Shown piece by piece: positions 53,803 to 63,114 of a DNA stretch of 64,000 bases. The translations under genes and the position numbers were made by a program. The stretch's first letter is position 1. Each line of letters opens with the position of its first letter. The notes below the pieces were generated by a model, which was not told the origin of the DNA, made no database searches, and saw only the letters and a list, made by a program, of their open reading frames with translations. Source of the stretch: Streptoalloteichus hindustanus (GTDB lineage: Bacteria > Actinomycetota > Actinomycetes > Mycobacteriales > Pseudonocardiaceae); NCBI RefSeq assembly GCF_900129375.1, contig NZ_FQVN01000001.1:806001-870000 (forward strand), written 5' to 3'.

Positions 53803-55011
53803 TCAGACCCGAACTGCGATCGCGACGCCCTGTCCGACGCCCACGCAGGCCGTGGCGATGCCCAGGCCACCGCCACGGGCCCGCAGGTGCCGGCACAGGT
53901 CGACCACGACGCGCGGAACCGAGGCGCCCAACGGGTGGCCGTAGGCGATGGCTCCCCCGTGCACGTTCACCTTGGCGCTGTCCACCTCCGGCAGGTGACG
54001 CAGCACGGACAGCACCATCGCCGCGAACGCCTCGTTGACCTCCCAGAGGTCGACGTCCTCGGCGGACACCCCGAGCCGGGTGAGCAGCTTGCGCACGGCG
54101 GGGACCGGGGCGAGCGTGAACCGCTGCGGGTCGTCGGCGGCCACGGCGCTGCCCAGCACCTCGCCGAGAGGCTCGACGCCCAGGTCGGCCGCCACGCGTT
54201 CGGTGCCGATGAGCACGGCGACGGCCCCGTCGTTGAGCGGCGAGGAGTTGCCGGCCGTGACCGGTCCCTCGGGCGAGAACGCGGGTTTGAGCTGGGCGAG
54301 CTTGTCCGGCGTGGTGTCGGCGCGGACGGACTCGTCGCGACGGACCGTGTTCCCGTCCGGTGTCCGCACGGCGAAGGCGAAGCCGTCGTGAACGCCGGCG
54401 TCCCAGGCCGCGGTCGCGCGGCGGTGCGAGCGCAGCGCGTAGGCGTCCATCTCCTCGCGGGAGATGCCGAGTTGGACGGCCACCTGCTCGGCCGCACGTC
54501 CGAGCGGCACCGTCCACTCGTCCGGCATGCGGGGGTTGACCATGCGCCAGCCCAACGTGGTGGGCACCAGGTCCACCCGGTCAGGCAGGGCGCGGTCGGG
54601 ACGGGGCAGCACGAACGGCGCGCGGCTCATGCCTTCCACGCCGCCGGCCAGCACGAGGTCGGCGTCGCCGGCCACGAGCGCGCGGGCGGCCTGCACGACG
54701 GCCTCGCCCCCCGAGGCGCAGAGCCGGTTGAGCGTCACACCGGGCACGCTGGTCGGCAGTCCGGCGAGCAGCGCGGCCATCCGCGCCACGTTCCGGTTCT
54801 CCTCGCCGGCGCCGTTGGTGTTGCCGTAGAGGACGTCGTCGATCCGGGCGGGGTCGAGCCGGCCGGAGCCGGCCGGCCCGTGTCGGCGGAGCAGCTCGGT
54901 GATCGGCAGGGCGGCCAGGTCGTCGACGCGGATGCCGGACAACCCGCCGCGGTAGCGGCCGAACGGCGTTCGGGCGGCGTCCAGGAGCAGTGCGCGCGGC
55001 ATGACACTCAT
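53803..55011 (-). CDS. Acetyl-CoA C-acyltransferase (thiolase)
   Basis: A 402-residue thiolase. The acylated cysteine is C98 in VTLNRLCASG; NEAFA, H359 in AIAYGHPLGAS and C389 in GIATACVGVGQG complete the site. DAARTPFGRYRGGLSG opens the fold, as in FadA-type degradative thiolases. It cleaves 3-ketoacyl-CoA or condenses two acetyl-CoA. No fadB partner is adjacent; acetoacetate-CoA ligase lies 4.5 kb away. The start is ATG 55011, with ATG 55002 possible. Confidence 0.92.
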   Translation of the reverse strand: MSVMPRALLLDAARTPFGRYRGGLSGIRVDDLAALPITELLRRHGPAGSGRLDPARIDDVLYGNTNGAGEENRNVARMAALLAGLPTSVPGVTLNRLCASGGEAVVQAARALVAGDADLVLAGGVEGMSRAPFVLPRPDRALPDRVDLVPTTLGWRMVNPRMPDEWTVPLGRAAEQVAVQLGISREEMDAYALRSHRRATAAWDAGVHDGFAFAVRTPDGNTVRRDESVRADTTPDKLAQLKPAFSPEGPVTAGNSSPLNDGAVAVLIGTERVAADLGVEPLGEVLGSAVAADDPQRFTLAPVPAVRKLLTRLGVSAEDVDLWEVNEAFAAMVLSVLRHLPEVDSAKVNVHGGAIAYGHPLGASVPRVVVDLCRHLRARGGGLGIATACVGVGQGVAIAVRV

Positions 55012-55083
55012 CTTGCCGATTCGCGCCGACCTGTAACACCTGTCGGCGGGATTCCTTCGGAACGGGAGAGATCCGCCCCGGCG

Positions 55084-56082
55084 TCAGCCGGGAAGCTCGA
55101 CGACCGCCTCGTCGTGGTTGAGACCGATCACCCGACCTCCGCGTCGCCCCAGCTCCACCAGGCGCGGCAGATCGGCCGGATCCACGCGCACCCGTGCCCC
55201 CGGCCGGCCGGCGAGGAGGTGTTCGAAGGACAGTCGGGCCTCGTGCCCCGTGGTCACGGTGGCCGCCAGCGACCCGGTCGAGGCGAGCGCCCCGCGGGCC
55301 GCGCCGAGGCGACCCAACGCGTCGTCCACGGCGTCGAGCAGAGCCGGGCGGTTCCCCTCGCACATGGCCCTGACCAGCTCCGGTCGGGTGCCCATGACCC
55401 TGGTCCCGTCCCGGAACGAGCCGGCGCCCAGCGCCAGCGCCAGCGGGCCGCCGTCCGCTCCCACCGCCGCCAGCACGGCGGCCAGGACGTGCGGCAGGTG
55501 CGACACCCGCGCGACCGCCGCGTCGTGCTCGGCGGGAGTCGCCGGCACCACGTGCGCGCCGCAGGCGAGCGCGAGCCGGGCGACCTCGGCCCAGAGGTCG
55601 GCGTCGGTGCTCGACGTCGCTCCGTCCTCCTCGTCCTCGGTGACCTCTGCCGTGACGACCCACGCCGCGTCGCGGAACAGATCGCCGTCGCTCGCCGCCC
55701 ACCCCGAGGCCGCCGAGCCGGCCATCGGATGGCCGCCCACGTAGCGAGCTGACGGCAACAGCCGGCGTACCGCGTCCGCGACCGGCTCCTTGACGCTCAC
55801 CACGTCGGTCAGCCGGCACCGCGGAGCCACCGCGGCGATCTCGCGCAGCACCGGTTCGACGGCGGGCAGCGGCACCGCGAGGACGACCAGGGCGTCCTCC
55901 TCCGCCGCCCGGGCGACCGCCTCCGCCGTGGACGTCGTCACGTCGTAGCCGGCGTCCCGCGCGGACCGCGCGTCCGCCGTCGAGGAGGTCGCTCCCCACA
56001 CCGGTCTGTCGGCCGCGGACACCGCCCGCGCCAACGATCCGCCGATCAAACCCCATCCGAGGACACACACCGGCCGCCGCAC
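55084..56082 (-). CDS. tyrA: Prephenate dehydrogenase
   Basis: A 332-residue enzyme that oxidises prephenate to 4-hydroxyphenylpyruvate in tyrosine synthesis. The NAD motif GWGLIGGSLAR is at residues 9-19; DVVSVKEPV and the active-site HPMAGSAASGW follow, then HLPHVLA. The enzyme has no chorismate mutase domain, like Rv3754. GTG 56082 is the start. It lies 58 nt downstream of the M20 amidohydrolase gene on the same strand. Confidence 0.92.
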   Translation of the reverse strand: MRRPVCVLGWGLIGGSLARAVSAADRPVWGATSSTADARSARDAGYDVTTSTAEAVARAAEEDALVVLAVPLPAVEPVLREIAAVAPRCRLTDVVSVKEPVADAVRRLLPSARYVGGHPMAGSAASGWAASDGDLFRDAAWVVTAEVTEDEEDGATSSTDADLWAEVARLALACGAHVVPATPAEHDAAVARVSHLPHVLAAVLAAVGADGGPLALALGAGSFRDGTRVMGTRPELVRAMCEGNRPALLDAVDDALGRLGAARGALASTGSLAATVTTGHEARLSFEHLLAGRPGARVRVDPADLPRLVELGRRGGRVIGLNHDEAVVELPG

Positions 56083-56140
56083 GCCGCCCAGTTTGGCAGC
56101 GCGCGGCGGCCGGCCGTCGGAAGATGTCGGCCCCGTGGCC

Positions 56141-57403
56141 TCAGCGCAGCGCGTCCAGGGCGAACGCCGCGTAGAGCGCCACCCCGTGCGCCATGGCGCT
56201 CTCGTCGAAGACGACCCGGTTCGAGTGGTTGGCCGCGGCGGTCTGCGGCGTCGAGTCCGGCGGGCACGCGCCCAGGAACGCCATCGCCCCCGGGACCTCC
56301 CGCAGCACGTAGGAGAAGTCCTCCGCGCCCATCAACGGGTCGAGCATCGGCTCGGCGTACTGCGGGCCGAGCACGGCGGCGGCGAGGTCGACCACGCCCG
56401 GGCCGACCACGTCGTCGTTCACCGTCACCGGGTAGCCGTACTCGAAGGAGACCTCGGCGGTGCACCCGTGCGCGGCGGCGACGTGCTGGCAGACCCGCTG
56501 GATCTCCTCGTGCACCTGCGAGCGCGTCGCCTCGGACAGCGTCCGGATCGTGCCCTCCAGGAACGCGGTCTCCGGGATCACGTTGTTGGTGGTCCCGGCC
56601 TTGATGTGCGCGATGGTCACGACGGCCGGCGCGAACACGCTGACGCTGCGGGTGACCATGGTCTGGAGCGCCCCGACCATCGCCGCGGCGGCGGGCACCG
56701 GGTCGAGGGCGTTGTGGGGGGCGGAGGCGTGACCGCCCCGACCGCTCACCGTCACCCGCAGCACGTCCGCCGAGGCCATGGCGGCTCCCGGCCGGCACTG
56801 GACGACGCCGGACCGCAGGGTGGAGGTGATGTGCAGGGCGAACGCCCTGGTCGGGCGCTCGCCGGTCACGTCCAGCAGCCCCTCTTCGAGCATGTACCGG
56901 GCGCCGTGGTGCCCCTCCTCGCCGGGCTGGAACATGAACACGACCTTGCCGGCGAGCTGGTCCCGCCGCTCGGCGAGCAGTCTGGCCGACGAGGCGAGCA
57001 TGGCCACGTGGGTGTCGTGGCCGCACGCGTGCATCGACCCCGGCACCTCGGAGGAGTACTCCAGGCCGGTGTCCTCGTCGAGCGGCAGGGCGTCCATGTC
57101 GCCCCGCAACAGCACTGTCGGGCCCGGTCGCGCGCCCTCCAGCACCGCGACCACCGAGCTGACCGACTCGCCGGTGCGCACCTCCAGCGGGAGCCCCTCC
57201 AGCGCCTGGAGCACCGCGGCCTGGCTGGCCGGCAGGTGCAGGCCCTGCTCCGGCCGCCGGTGCAGCGCCCGGCGGAGGGCGACGGTCCGGGGCTGCAGCG
57301 CGCGGGCCCCGGCGAGCAGCCCGGCGAGGCGGGCGTCGGCGGGGTCCGGGGCGGCGGACGCGGCGGGGGAGGGCGCGGGCGGCGACACGGGGGACGTGGT
57401 CAT
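56141..57403 (-). CDS. M20-family amidohydrolase
   Basis: A 420-residue zinc hydrolase of the AmhX/HipO group that removes N-acyl groups from amino acids or similar amides. Metal ligands are visible in LRGDMDALPL, SMHACGHDTH (two metal-binding positions) and FMFQPGEEGHHGA with the catalytic glutamate; the dimerisation domain starts GRGGHASAPH. The C-terminal MGAEDFSYVL holds the last ligand region. ATG 57403 has GAGGA 8 nt upstream; a longer reading past it is not supported. Confidence 0.9.
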   Translation of the reverse strand: MTTSPVSPPAPSPAASAAPDPADARLAGLLAGARALQPRTVALRRALHRRPEQGLHLPASQAAVLQALEGLPLEVRTGESVSSVVAVLEGARPGPTVLLRGDMDALPLDEDTGLEYSSEVPGSMHACGHDTHVAMLASSARLLAERRDQLAGKVVFMFQPGEEGHHGARYMLEEGLLDVTGERPTRAFALHITSTLRSGVVQCRPGAAMASADVLRVTVSGRGGHASAPHNALDPVPAAAAMVGALQTMVTRSVSVFAPAVVTIAHIKAGTTNNVIPETAFLEGTIRTLSEATRSQVHEEIQRVCQHVAAAHGCTAEVSFEYGYPVTVNDDVVGPGVVDLAAAVLGPQYAEPMLDPLMGAEDFSYVLREVPGAMAFLGACPPDSTPQTAAANHSNRVVFDESAMAHGVALYAAFALDALR

Positions 57404-57481
57404 GCGTTGATCCTCGCACTGGGTGACCCCCGACCGGCGATAGTGCTTTCGTGTTACGGCGCGCGGGCCTACGGTTGTCCC

Positions 57482-57970
57482 ATGGCGCTGGAGGACCCCG
57501 TCCGGGGCTTCGCCGTGGCGGTGGTGCGCGAGGACGGGCACTGGCGGTGCGACCCGATGGACACAGCCGTCCTCACGAACCTCGACGCCGCGATCACGGA
57601 CCTGCGACGCATCCGCTCGACCGGCGCCGTGTTCGCCCTGCTCAACGTGGACGACGAGTTCTTCGTCGTCGTGCGTCCGGTGCCGGGCGGGGTGGACCTG
57701 ATGCTCTCCGACGCGGCCGCCGCGCTGGACTACGACATCGCGGCCGACGTGCTCGACCTGCTGCGGGTGGACCCGCCGGACGAGGACGACGAGGAGGTGT
57801 GGCCGGAGGGCGACCTCGCCGTCCTGGCCGACCTGGGGCTGCCCGAGGGCGAGCTGGACGTCATCGTGGCCGAGCCCGACCTGTACCCGGACGAGCAGCT
57901 CCGGATGATCGCCCAGCGCTGCGGGTTCGCCGACCAGTTCGGGGAGCTCATGGCGAAGATGGGGGCGTGA
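57482..57970 (+). CDS. tRNA adenosine deaminase-associated protein
   Basis: A 162-residue acidic protein found next to tadA in many actinobacteria (Rv3753c type). It has an N-terminal beta-rich half (GFAVAVVREDGHWRCDPM, AVFALLNVDDEFFVVVRPV) and a C-terminal acidic half (PPDEDDEEVWPEGDL) ending in a helix. No catalytic motif is seen. Its stop overlaps the tadA start (GTGA), so the two are probably made in ratio and may work together. Confidence 0.88.
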   Translation: MALEDPVRGFAVAVVREDGHWRCDPMDTAVLTNLDAAITDLRRIRSTGAVFALLNVDDEFFVVVRPVPGGVDLMLSDAAAALDYDIAADVLDLLRVDPPDEDDEEVWPEGDLAVLADLGLPEGELDVIVAEPDLYPDEQLRMIAQRCGFADQFGELMAKMGA

Positions 57971-58443
57971 CCGCGCACCACACCCCCGCCGACGCCGCCC
58001 TGGTCCGGGCCGCACTCGCCGCCGCCCGACCCGCCTTCGGGACCGGCGACGTCCCGATCGGCGCGGTGGTCGTCGCGCCGGACGGCCGGGTCCTGGCCGG
58101 CGCGTGCAACGCGAGGGAGGCGTTGGCCGACCCGACCGCACACGCGGAGATCCTGGCGCTCCGGGCCGCGGCGGCCGCGTACGGCGACGGGTGGCGACTC
58201 GAGGGCTGCACGCTGGCGGTCACCGTCGAGCCCTGCACCATGTGCGCCGGCGCGCTGGTCCTGGCGCGGGTGGCCAGGGTGGTCTTCGGGGCGTGGGAGC
58301 CGAAGACCGGCGCGGTCGGGTCCCTGTGGGACGTGGTCCGGGACCGCCGGCTGAACCACCGCCCGGAGGTGGTGGGGGGAGTCCTGGCCGAGGAGTGCGC
58401 CGCCCTCCTGGACGAGTTCTTCGCGAATCACCGGTTCGGGTGA
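57967..58443 (+). CDS. tadA: tRNA(adenine34) deaminase TadA
   Basis: A 158-residue cytidine-deaminase-fold enzyme that converts A34 to inosine in tRNA-Arg(ACG), itself encoded at 49616. H59 and the proton-shuttling E61 lie in TAHAEIL, and C90/C93 in EPCTMCAGAL bind zinc; NHRPEVVGGVL is conserved. GTG 57967 overlaps the partner gene stop. Length matches the family. Confidence 0.93.
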   Translation: MTAHHTPADAALVRAALAAARPAFGTGDVPIGAVVVAPDGRVLAGACNAREALADPTAHAEILALRAAAAAYGDGWRLEGCTLAVTVEPCTMCAGALVLARVARVVFGAWEPKTGAVGSLWDVVRDRRLNHRPEVVGGVLAEECAALLDEFFANHRFG

Positions 58444-58543
58444 AGCGGAACACGGGGGAATGACTGCGGCCGGCTCTGGGCATCCCTCTGGTGACGACGC
58501 CACCGGCGCCCGGCCGGTCGCGGCTCGACGGAGGGACCGCCAC

Positions 58544-58762
58544 ATGAGCAGCATGTTCGACAAGGCCAAGGACAAGCTGGAGCAGGTCGTCGGTCAGGCC
58601 AAGGAGAAGATCGGCGAGATGACCGGCAACGAGGACCTGCGGAACTCCGGCAAGGGGGACCAGCTCTCGGGCGAGGCCAAGGAGACCGGCCACGACCTCA
58701 GGGACAAGGCCGCCGGCGCCGCGAAGGACGCCAAGGACAGGCTGACCGGCGACAACCGCTGA
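58544..58762 (+). CDS. CsbD-family stress-response protein
   Basis: A 72-residue hydrophilic helical protein: KAKDKLEQVVGQAKEKIGEM, LSGEAKETGHDL, and repeated AKDAKDRL units, the CsbD pattern. Such proteins are induced by general stress in other bacteria; the molecular role is unknown. GGAGGG lies 9 nt upstream of ATG 58544. A hairpin follows at 58793-58821. Confidence 0.87.
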   Translation: MSSMFDKAKDKLEQVVGQAKEKIGEMTGNEDLRNSGKGDQLSGEAKETGHDLRDKAAGAAKDAKDRLTGDNR

Positions 58763-58792
58763 GGGCGCGCGGTCACCTCTTGGTGGCGCCCG

Positions 58793-58821
58793 CCTGTCGT
58801 TCCCCGGGAGACGACGACAGG
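58793..58821 (+). terminator. Hairpin after the CsbD gene
   Basis: CCTGTCGT at 58793-58800 pairs with ACGACAGG at 58814-58821 around a 13-nt loop, 31 nt past the stop. Confidence 0.6.
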
Positions 58822-58871
58822 TCTGCCACGATGGGTCCGCCTCCGCGTGAGCGGGGCGGACCCTTTCGTGC

Positions 58872-59558
58872 GTGGGCGTGTCCGGAGGCCCCTTGTCCGC
58901 GCTACGCGAACCGCTGCTCGAACGGCCGGGCCAACCAGGTCGTCCTCTGACGTCGGAGGCGGTCGGGTCGGCTGGCGTGGAGCGCGGGCTGGCGCCCACC
59001 GTCGTCGATGACGCCACTCTCGCCACCCGGGCCGCCCACGGTGACATCGTCGCCTTCGAGACGCTCCTGCGCCGGCACTCCGACCGCGTGCTGGGGCTGG
59101 CCCTGCGCACGCTGGGCGACCGGGCCGAGAGCGAGGATGTCACCCAGGAGGTCTTCGTCATCGCCTGGCGGCGGCTGGGCGAGCTGGCGGAGCCCGCGGC
59201 GGTCCGCACCTGGTTGTTCCGCATCGCGCACCGGCGCTGCCTCGCGGTGCTGCGGCAGCGCCGGGACCGCCGGACGGATCCCGTGGGAACGCTTCCGGAA
59301 CCCGGAGGAGAGGCCGTGAGTGGCGGCGCGGCCGCCGATCCCGCACGGGTCGCGGAGGCCAGCGCCGGCGTCGCCGCCCTGCGCCGCGCGCTCGCGGGAC
59401 TGCCTCCGCCGCAACGCGCGGTGTGGTTGCTCGCCGAGGTGGACGGCCTGTCCTACGCCGAGATCGCCAGGGTGGTCGGCGTGAGCGACCAGGCGGTGCG
59501 GGGTCGGCTGTCCCGGGCGAGGGCGAGCCTGGCGGAGGCGATGCGGGCGTGGCGTTGA
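58872..59558 (+). CDS. ECF-type RNA polymerase sigma factor
   Basis: A sigma-70-family protein of up to 228 residues. Region 2 reads AFETLLRRHSDRVLGLALRTLGDRAESEDVTQEVFVIAWRRL; region 4 reads LAGLPPPQRAVWLLAEVDGLSYAEIARVVGVSDQAVRGRLSRARASL. The N-terminal 40 residues are variable. The start is unsure: GTG 58872 is listed, while TTG 58893 has GGAGG close by. No anti-sigma gene is recognised downstream; the next 190 bp lead to a tRNA. Its regulon is unknown. Confidence 0.87.
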   Translation: MGVSGGPLSALREPLLERPGQPGRPLTSEAVGSAGVERGLAPTVVDDATLATRAAHGDIVAFETLLRRHSDRVLGLALRTLGDRAESEDVTQEVFVIAWRRLGELAEPAAVRTWLFRIAHRRCLAVLRQRRDRRTDPVGTLPEPGGEAVSGGAAADPARVAEASAGVAALRRALAGLPPPQRAVWLLAEVDGLSYAEIARVVGVSDQAVRGRLSRARASLAEAMRAWR

Positions 59559-59732
59559 GCTTCCGGGCGGGCCGGCGACGAGCTGGAATGCCGGGTGGAC
59601 CCGCCCGTCGAGCAGGAGCCGGCGTTCCACCTCTGCCCACGTGCGGTCCTCACGACCACGTGTGAGCTGTGTTCTTCGCCCCACTTGGGCCCCGGGAGGG
59701 GGGTGGTGGCACGAGTGCGCTCCGGGGTCCGC

Positions 59733-59738
59733 TATTCT
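59733..59738 (+). promoter_or_regulatory. -10 element of tRNA-Ser(CGA)
   Basis: TATTCT at 59733-59738 lies 8 nt before the tRNA; the -35 region is poor. Confidence 0.4.
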
Positions 59739-59745
59739 GGCTCGC

Positions 59746-59832
59746 GGTAGCGTGTCCGAGCGGCCTAAGGAGCACGCCTCGAAAGCGTGTGAGGGTTCAC
59801 GCCCTCCGTGGGTTCAAATCCCACCGCTACCG
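59746..59832 (+). tRNA. tRNA-Ser (CGA)
   Basis: GGTAGCG at 59746-59752 pairs with CGCTACC at 59825-59831; discriminator G. CACGC/GCGTG frame the anticodon CGA at 59780-59782. A long variable arm is present. Confidence 0.97.
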
Positions 59833-59839
59833 CTCTCGT

Positions 59840-59874
59840 CAGGAGGGCCGGTCCCATCGGGACCGGCCCTCCTG
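59840..59874 (+). terminator. Perfect 16-bp terminator after tRNA-Ser(CGA)
   Basis: CAGGAGGGCCGGTCCC at 59840-59855 pairs exactly with 59859-59874 around ATC, followed by CTTTCTCCTT, one of the few with a T-rich tail. Confidence 0.9.
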
Positions 59875-60007
59875 CTTTCTCCTTCACCGCAGGGGAATCG
59901 CCGGGTCGGCGGGGCAGAGTTCGTCACGGCGCGTTGCTCGATCTTCTTCCCTCGTTCACTCGATCAGTGCAGGATGCCCCCACTCATCCACGCACTGGGA
60001 GGACGAG

Positions 60008-62479
60008 GTGCCCTCACCCCGCCATCGCCCCGTCGCCGGCCTCACCCTGGCCGCGGCCACCGTGTTGTCGGCGTTGTCCGTTCCCGTCCTGGCCGCGCCG
60101 ACCGCGGTCGCGGCGCCGAGCGGCGACGCCGTGATCTCCGAGGTCTACGGGGGCGGCGGCAACAGCGGCGCTCCCCTGGCCGCCGACTTCGTCGAGCTGG
60201 CCACGCGCGGCGCCGCCGTCGACCTCGCCGGCTGGAGCGTGCAGTACCTCCCCGCCAGCCCGAAGCCCACCAGCCGGTGGCAGGTCACACCGCTCTCCGG
60301 CGGTCTCGCGCCCGGCAAGCGGTACCTGGTCTCCCAGGCGAAGGGCGGTGCGGGCGGCGCCGAGCTCCCCACCCCGGACGCCAGCGGGACCACGAACCTC
60401 TCCGCCACCGGCGGCACGGTCGCCCTCGTCGCCGGCATGGAGCCGTTGGGCTGCCTGACGGCCGCGGACTGCGCGGCCGACCAGCGCGTTCGCGACCTCG
60501 TCGGCTACGGCGAGGCGGTGGTCAGGGAGGGCAAGCCGGCGCCGGCGACCACCAACGGCACGTCGGTGAGCCGCTCGGCCCAGCTCGCCGACACCGACGA
60601 CAACTCCGTCGACTTCGTCGCCGGACCGCCCACCCCGACGAACAGCAGGGGCGAGGGCCCTGGTGGGGGCGACCCCGACCCGGGCCAGGGCGGCAAGCGA
60701 ATCCACGACATCCAGGGCGTCACCCGCCTGTCCCCGTTGCGGGGGCAGAAGGTCAAAGACGTGCCGGGGGTGGTGACGGCGGTGCGCTCCTTCGGGGCGT
60801 CCCGCGGGTTCTGGTTCCAGGACCCCGAACCCGACGACGACCCGCGCACCAGCGAGGGCCTGTTCGTCTTCACCGGCAACCAGACGCCGCAGGTCAGGCC
60901 GGGCGACTCGGTGCTCGTCAGCGGCACGGTCGCCGAGTTCCGACCGCTGGGCAACGGCGAGAAGCCGGACTCCTCCCCGAACCAGTCGATCACGCAGCTC
61001 ACCGACGCGCGCTGGACCACGACGGGGTCGGGTCTGCCGTTGCCGGAGGCTGAGCGACTGGGGCCGGACACCGTTCCCACCGCCATGGCACCGGACGCCA
61101 AGGGCGGCAGCATCGAGGCGTCGCCCCTGGAGCCGCGGCGCTTCGCGTTGGACTTCCTCGAATCCCGCGAGGGCATGCGGGTGCGCGTCGACGACGCCCG
61201 CGTGGTGGGCCCGACGGACTCCCACAACGGCCTGTGGGTGACCACGAAGCCGAAGCAGAACCGCACCCCGCGCGGCGGTTCGGTCTACCTCTCCTACGAG
61301 AACGCGAACTCCGGCCGGCTGAAGGTCGAGTCGCTGATCCCGTTCGCGCAGCGCCCGTTCCCGCGGGCCGACGTGGGCGACGTGCTGCGCGGCGCGACCG
61401 AGGGGCCGCTGGACTACACCCGGTTCGGCGGCTACGTGCTCCAGGCCAGCGCGCTCGGCGAGCACGTGTCCGGCGGGCTGACCAGGGAGACGACCCGGCC
61501 GCAGCACCCGTCCGAGCTGGCGGTGGCCACCTACAACGTCGAGAACCTGTCGGCGGCGGACGAGCAGGCCAAGTTCGACCGGCTGGCCGTCGGCGTCGTC
61601 CGGCACCTGGCGTCGCCGGACGTCGTGGCGCTGGAGGAGATCCAGGACAACAGCGGCCCGACCGACGACGGTGTGGTGGCCGCGGACGCCACCCTGCGCC
61701 GGTTCGTCGACGCGGTCGTCGCGGCCGGCGGCCCCCGGTACGAGTCGCGGCAGATCGACCCGGTCAACCGGCAGGACGGGGGCCAGCCGGGCGGCAACAT
61801 CCGCCAGGTCTTCCTGTTCAACCCGAAGCGGGTGTCCTTTGTGGACCGTGCGGGCGGCGACGCGGCGACGCCGGTGCGGGTGCGGTCGGAGCGCGGGCGG
61901 GCCGCGCTGAGCGTCTCGCCCGGGCGGATCGACCCGGCCAACCCGGCGTGGCAGGACAGCCGCAAGCCGCTGGTCGGCGAGTTCGTGTTCCACGGCCGCA
62001 CGGTGTTCGTGATCGCCAACCACTTCAACTCCAAGGGCGGCGACCAGCCGATCCACGGCCGGTTCCAGCCGCCGAACCGGGTCTCCGAGGTCCAGCGGCA
62101 GCAGCAGGCCGCGGTCGTCCGCGGTTTCGTCGACCAGATCCAGCGCGTCGACCAGCGCTCGGCCGTGCTGGTGGTCGGCGACCTCAACGACTACGTGTTC
62201 TCGCCGGCCGTGCGGACGCTGCTGCGGGACGGTGCGCTGCGGTCTCCGCTGGAGCGCCTGCCCGCCGGTGAGCGCTACAGCTACGTCTACGAGGGCAACT
62301 CGCAGGTGCTGGACCACATCCTGGTGAGCGGGAACGTGTGCCGGTACGAGCTCGACGTGGTGCACCTGAACGCGGAGTTCCACGACCAGGCGAGCGACCA
62401 CGACCCCCAGGTGCTGCGCTTCCGCCCGCCGGCCGGGCCGTGGTGGGAGCTCGGGCGCTCGACCGGGACCACGGGCTGA
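60008..62479 (+). CDS. Secreted ExeM/NucH-like nuclease with lamin-tail domain
   Basis: An 823-residue exported protein. The signal peptide ends near AVAAPSG (about 37). A lamin-tail-type domain (GDAVISEVYGGGGNSGAPLAADFVEL, about 38-180) and an OB-like central domain precede the EEP nuclease domain: VATYNVENLSAADE, VVALEEIQDN, VIANHFNSKGGD, VVGDLNDYVFSP, LDHILVSGN and ASDHDPQVLRF, giving a complete metal and Asp-His site. This matches extracellular DNases of the ExeM/NucH type. GTG 60008 has GGGAGG upstream. It may help take up or clear DNA outside the cell. Confidence 0.9.
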   Translation: MPSPRHRPVAGLTLAAATVLSALSVPVLAAPTAVAAPSGDAVISEVYGGGGNSGAPLAADFVELATRGAAVDLAGWSVQYLPASPKPTSRWQVTPLSGGLAPGKRYLVSQAKGGAGGAELPTPDASGTTNLSATGGTVALVAGMEPLGCLTAADCAADQRVRDLVGYGEAVVREGKPAPATTNGTSVSRSAQLADTDDNSVDFVAGPPTPTNSRGEGPGGGDPDPGQGGKRIHDIQGVTRLSPLRGQKVKDVPGVVTAVRSFGASRGFWFQDPEPDDDPRTSEGLFVFTGNQTPQVRPGDSVLVSGTVAEFRPLGNGEKPDSSPNQSITQLTDARWTTTGSGLPLPEAERLGPDTVPTAMAPDAKGGSIEASPLEPRRFALDFLESREGMRVRVDDARVVGPTDSHNGLWVTTKPKQNRTPRGGSVYLSYENANSGRLKVESLIPFAQRPFPRADVGDVLRGATEGPLDYTRFGGYVLQASALGEHVSGGLTRETTRPQHPSELAVATYNVENLSAADEQAKFDRLAVGVVRHLASPDVVALEEIQDNSGPTDDGVVAADATLRRFVDAVVAAGGPRYESRQIDPVNRQDGGQPGGNIRQVFLFNPKRVSFVDRAGGDAATPVRVRSERGRAALSVSPGRIDPANPAWQDSRKPLVGEFVFHGRTVFVIANHFNSKGGDQPIHGRFQPPNRVSEVQRQQQAAVVRGFVDQIQRVDQRSAVLVVGDLNDYVFSPAVRTLLRDGALRSPLERLPAGERYSYVYEGNSQVLDHILVSGNVCRYELDVVHLNAEFHDQASDHDPQVLRFRPPAGPWWELGRSTGTTG

Positions 62480-62487
62480 CGCGGACG

Positions 62488-62871
62488 ATGCGGGTCCGGG
62501 CGCAGCTCCTGACGGCCGCGGTGGCGGCCCTGACCGGGGTGGGGCTGGTGCTCTCCCCGGTCGGGGACGACACCCGGCTGCTGGAGCTCGCACCCGGACA
62601 CGGGCCGTCGGCCGGCGACCTGCTGGGCCTGGCCCTGGTCGTGGTCGGGGTGGTCTGGCTGGAGGCGCTGGTCCTGCGGTACCTGCCCGCCGTCCGGCGG
62701 CGGCTCGGCGACCGGCCCCTGTTCGCGATCGCCCTGCTCGGGGGGTTCGGGTTCGGGATCGCGGTGGTCTCGGCGGTCCAGGGCGGACCGTGGTGGACGA
62801 CCGGCCTGTTGCTGGCCTCGCTCTCGTCGGTGGTCCTCGGTGGCGTGCTGGCGAGCGTCACTCCGGGGTAG
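62488..62871 (+). CDS. Small four-helix membrane protein of unknown function
   Basis: A 127-residue protein with four hydrophobic segments: LLTAAVAALTGVGLVL, LLGLALVVVGVVWLEALVL, LFAIALLGGFGFGIAVVS and LLLASLSSVVLGGVLA. I do not recognise the family. It starts 8 nt after the nuclease stop, so it is probably co-transcribed. The ribosome site before ATG 62488 is weak, which suggests coupling to translation of the nuclease. Confidence 0.65.
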   Translation: MRVRAQLLTAAVAALTGVGLVLSPVGDDTRLLELAPGHGPSAGDLLGLALVVVGVVWLEALVLRYLPAVRRRLGDRPLFAIALLGGFGFGIAVVSAVQGGPWWTTGLLLASLSSVVLGGVLASVTPG

Positions 62872-63071
62872 CGCCGGTCCGTTCCGGGTTGGGACGTGCG
62901 GCGCGGTCTGTCCATCGTGGACGCGGGCGGAGCTGGCGCTCTCGGCGGAGGCGCGGCCGGCGTCCCGCTCCTGGCCAGAGCCCTTGTCCGGCCGGCTCGA
63001 ACGGCTCGCACCGCCCGGATTCGCGTTGTGACGTACGCCATCCCGCGAGTCGAGCGCACGACCGGAAACGG

Positions 63072-63109
63072 CAGATGCCCCGGACGTGATCACACGTCCG
63101 GGGCATCTG
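63072..63109 (-). terminator. Perfect 17-bp terminator after tRNA-Ser(GGA)
   Basis: CAGATGCCCCGGACGTG at 63072-63088 pairs exactly with 63093-63109 around ATCA, just past the minus-strand tRNA. Confidence 0.88.
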
Positions 63110-63114
63110 TCCTG

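Noticed and set aside
59559-59745. Possible anti-sigma factor after the ECF sigma gene
   Set aside because: A frame there has a few cysteines (HLCP, CELC) but no HxxxCxxC zinc motif, no clear start, and it ends near the tRNA; not enough to call a gene.
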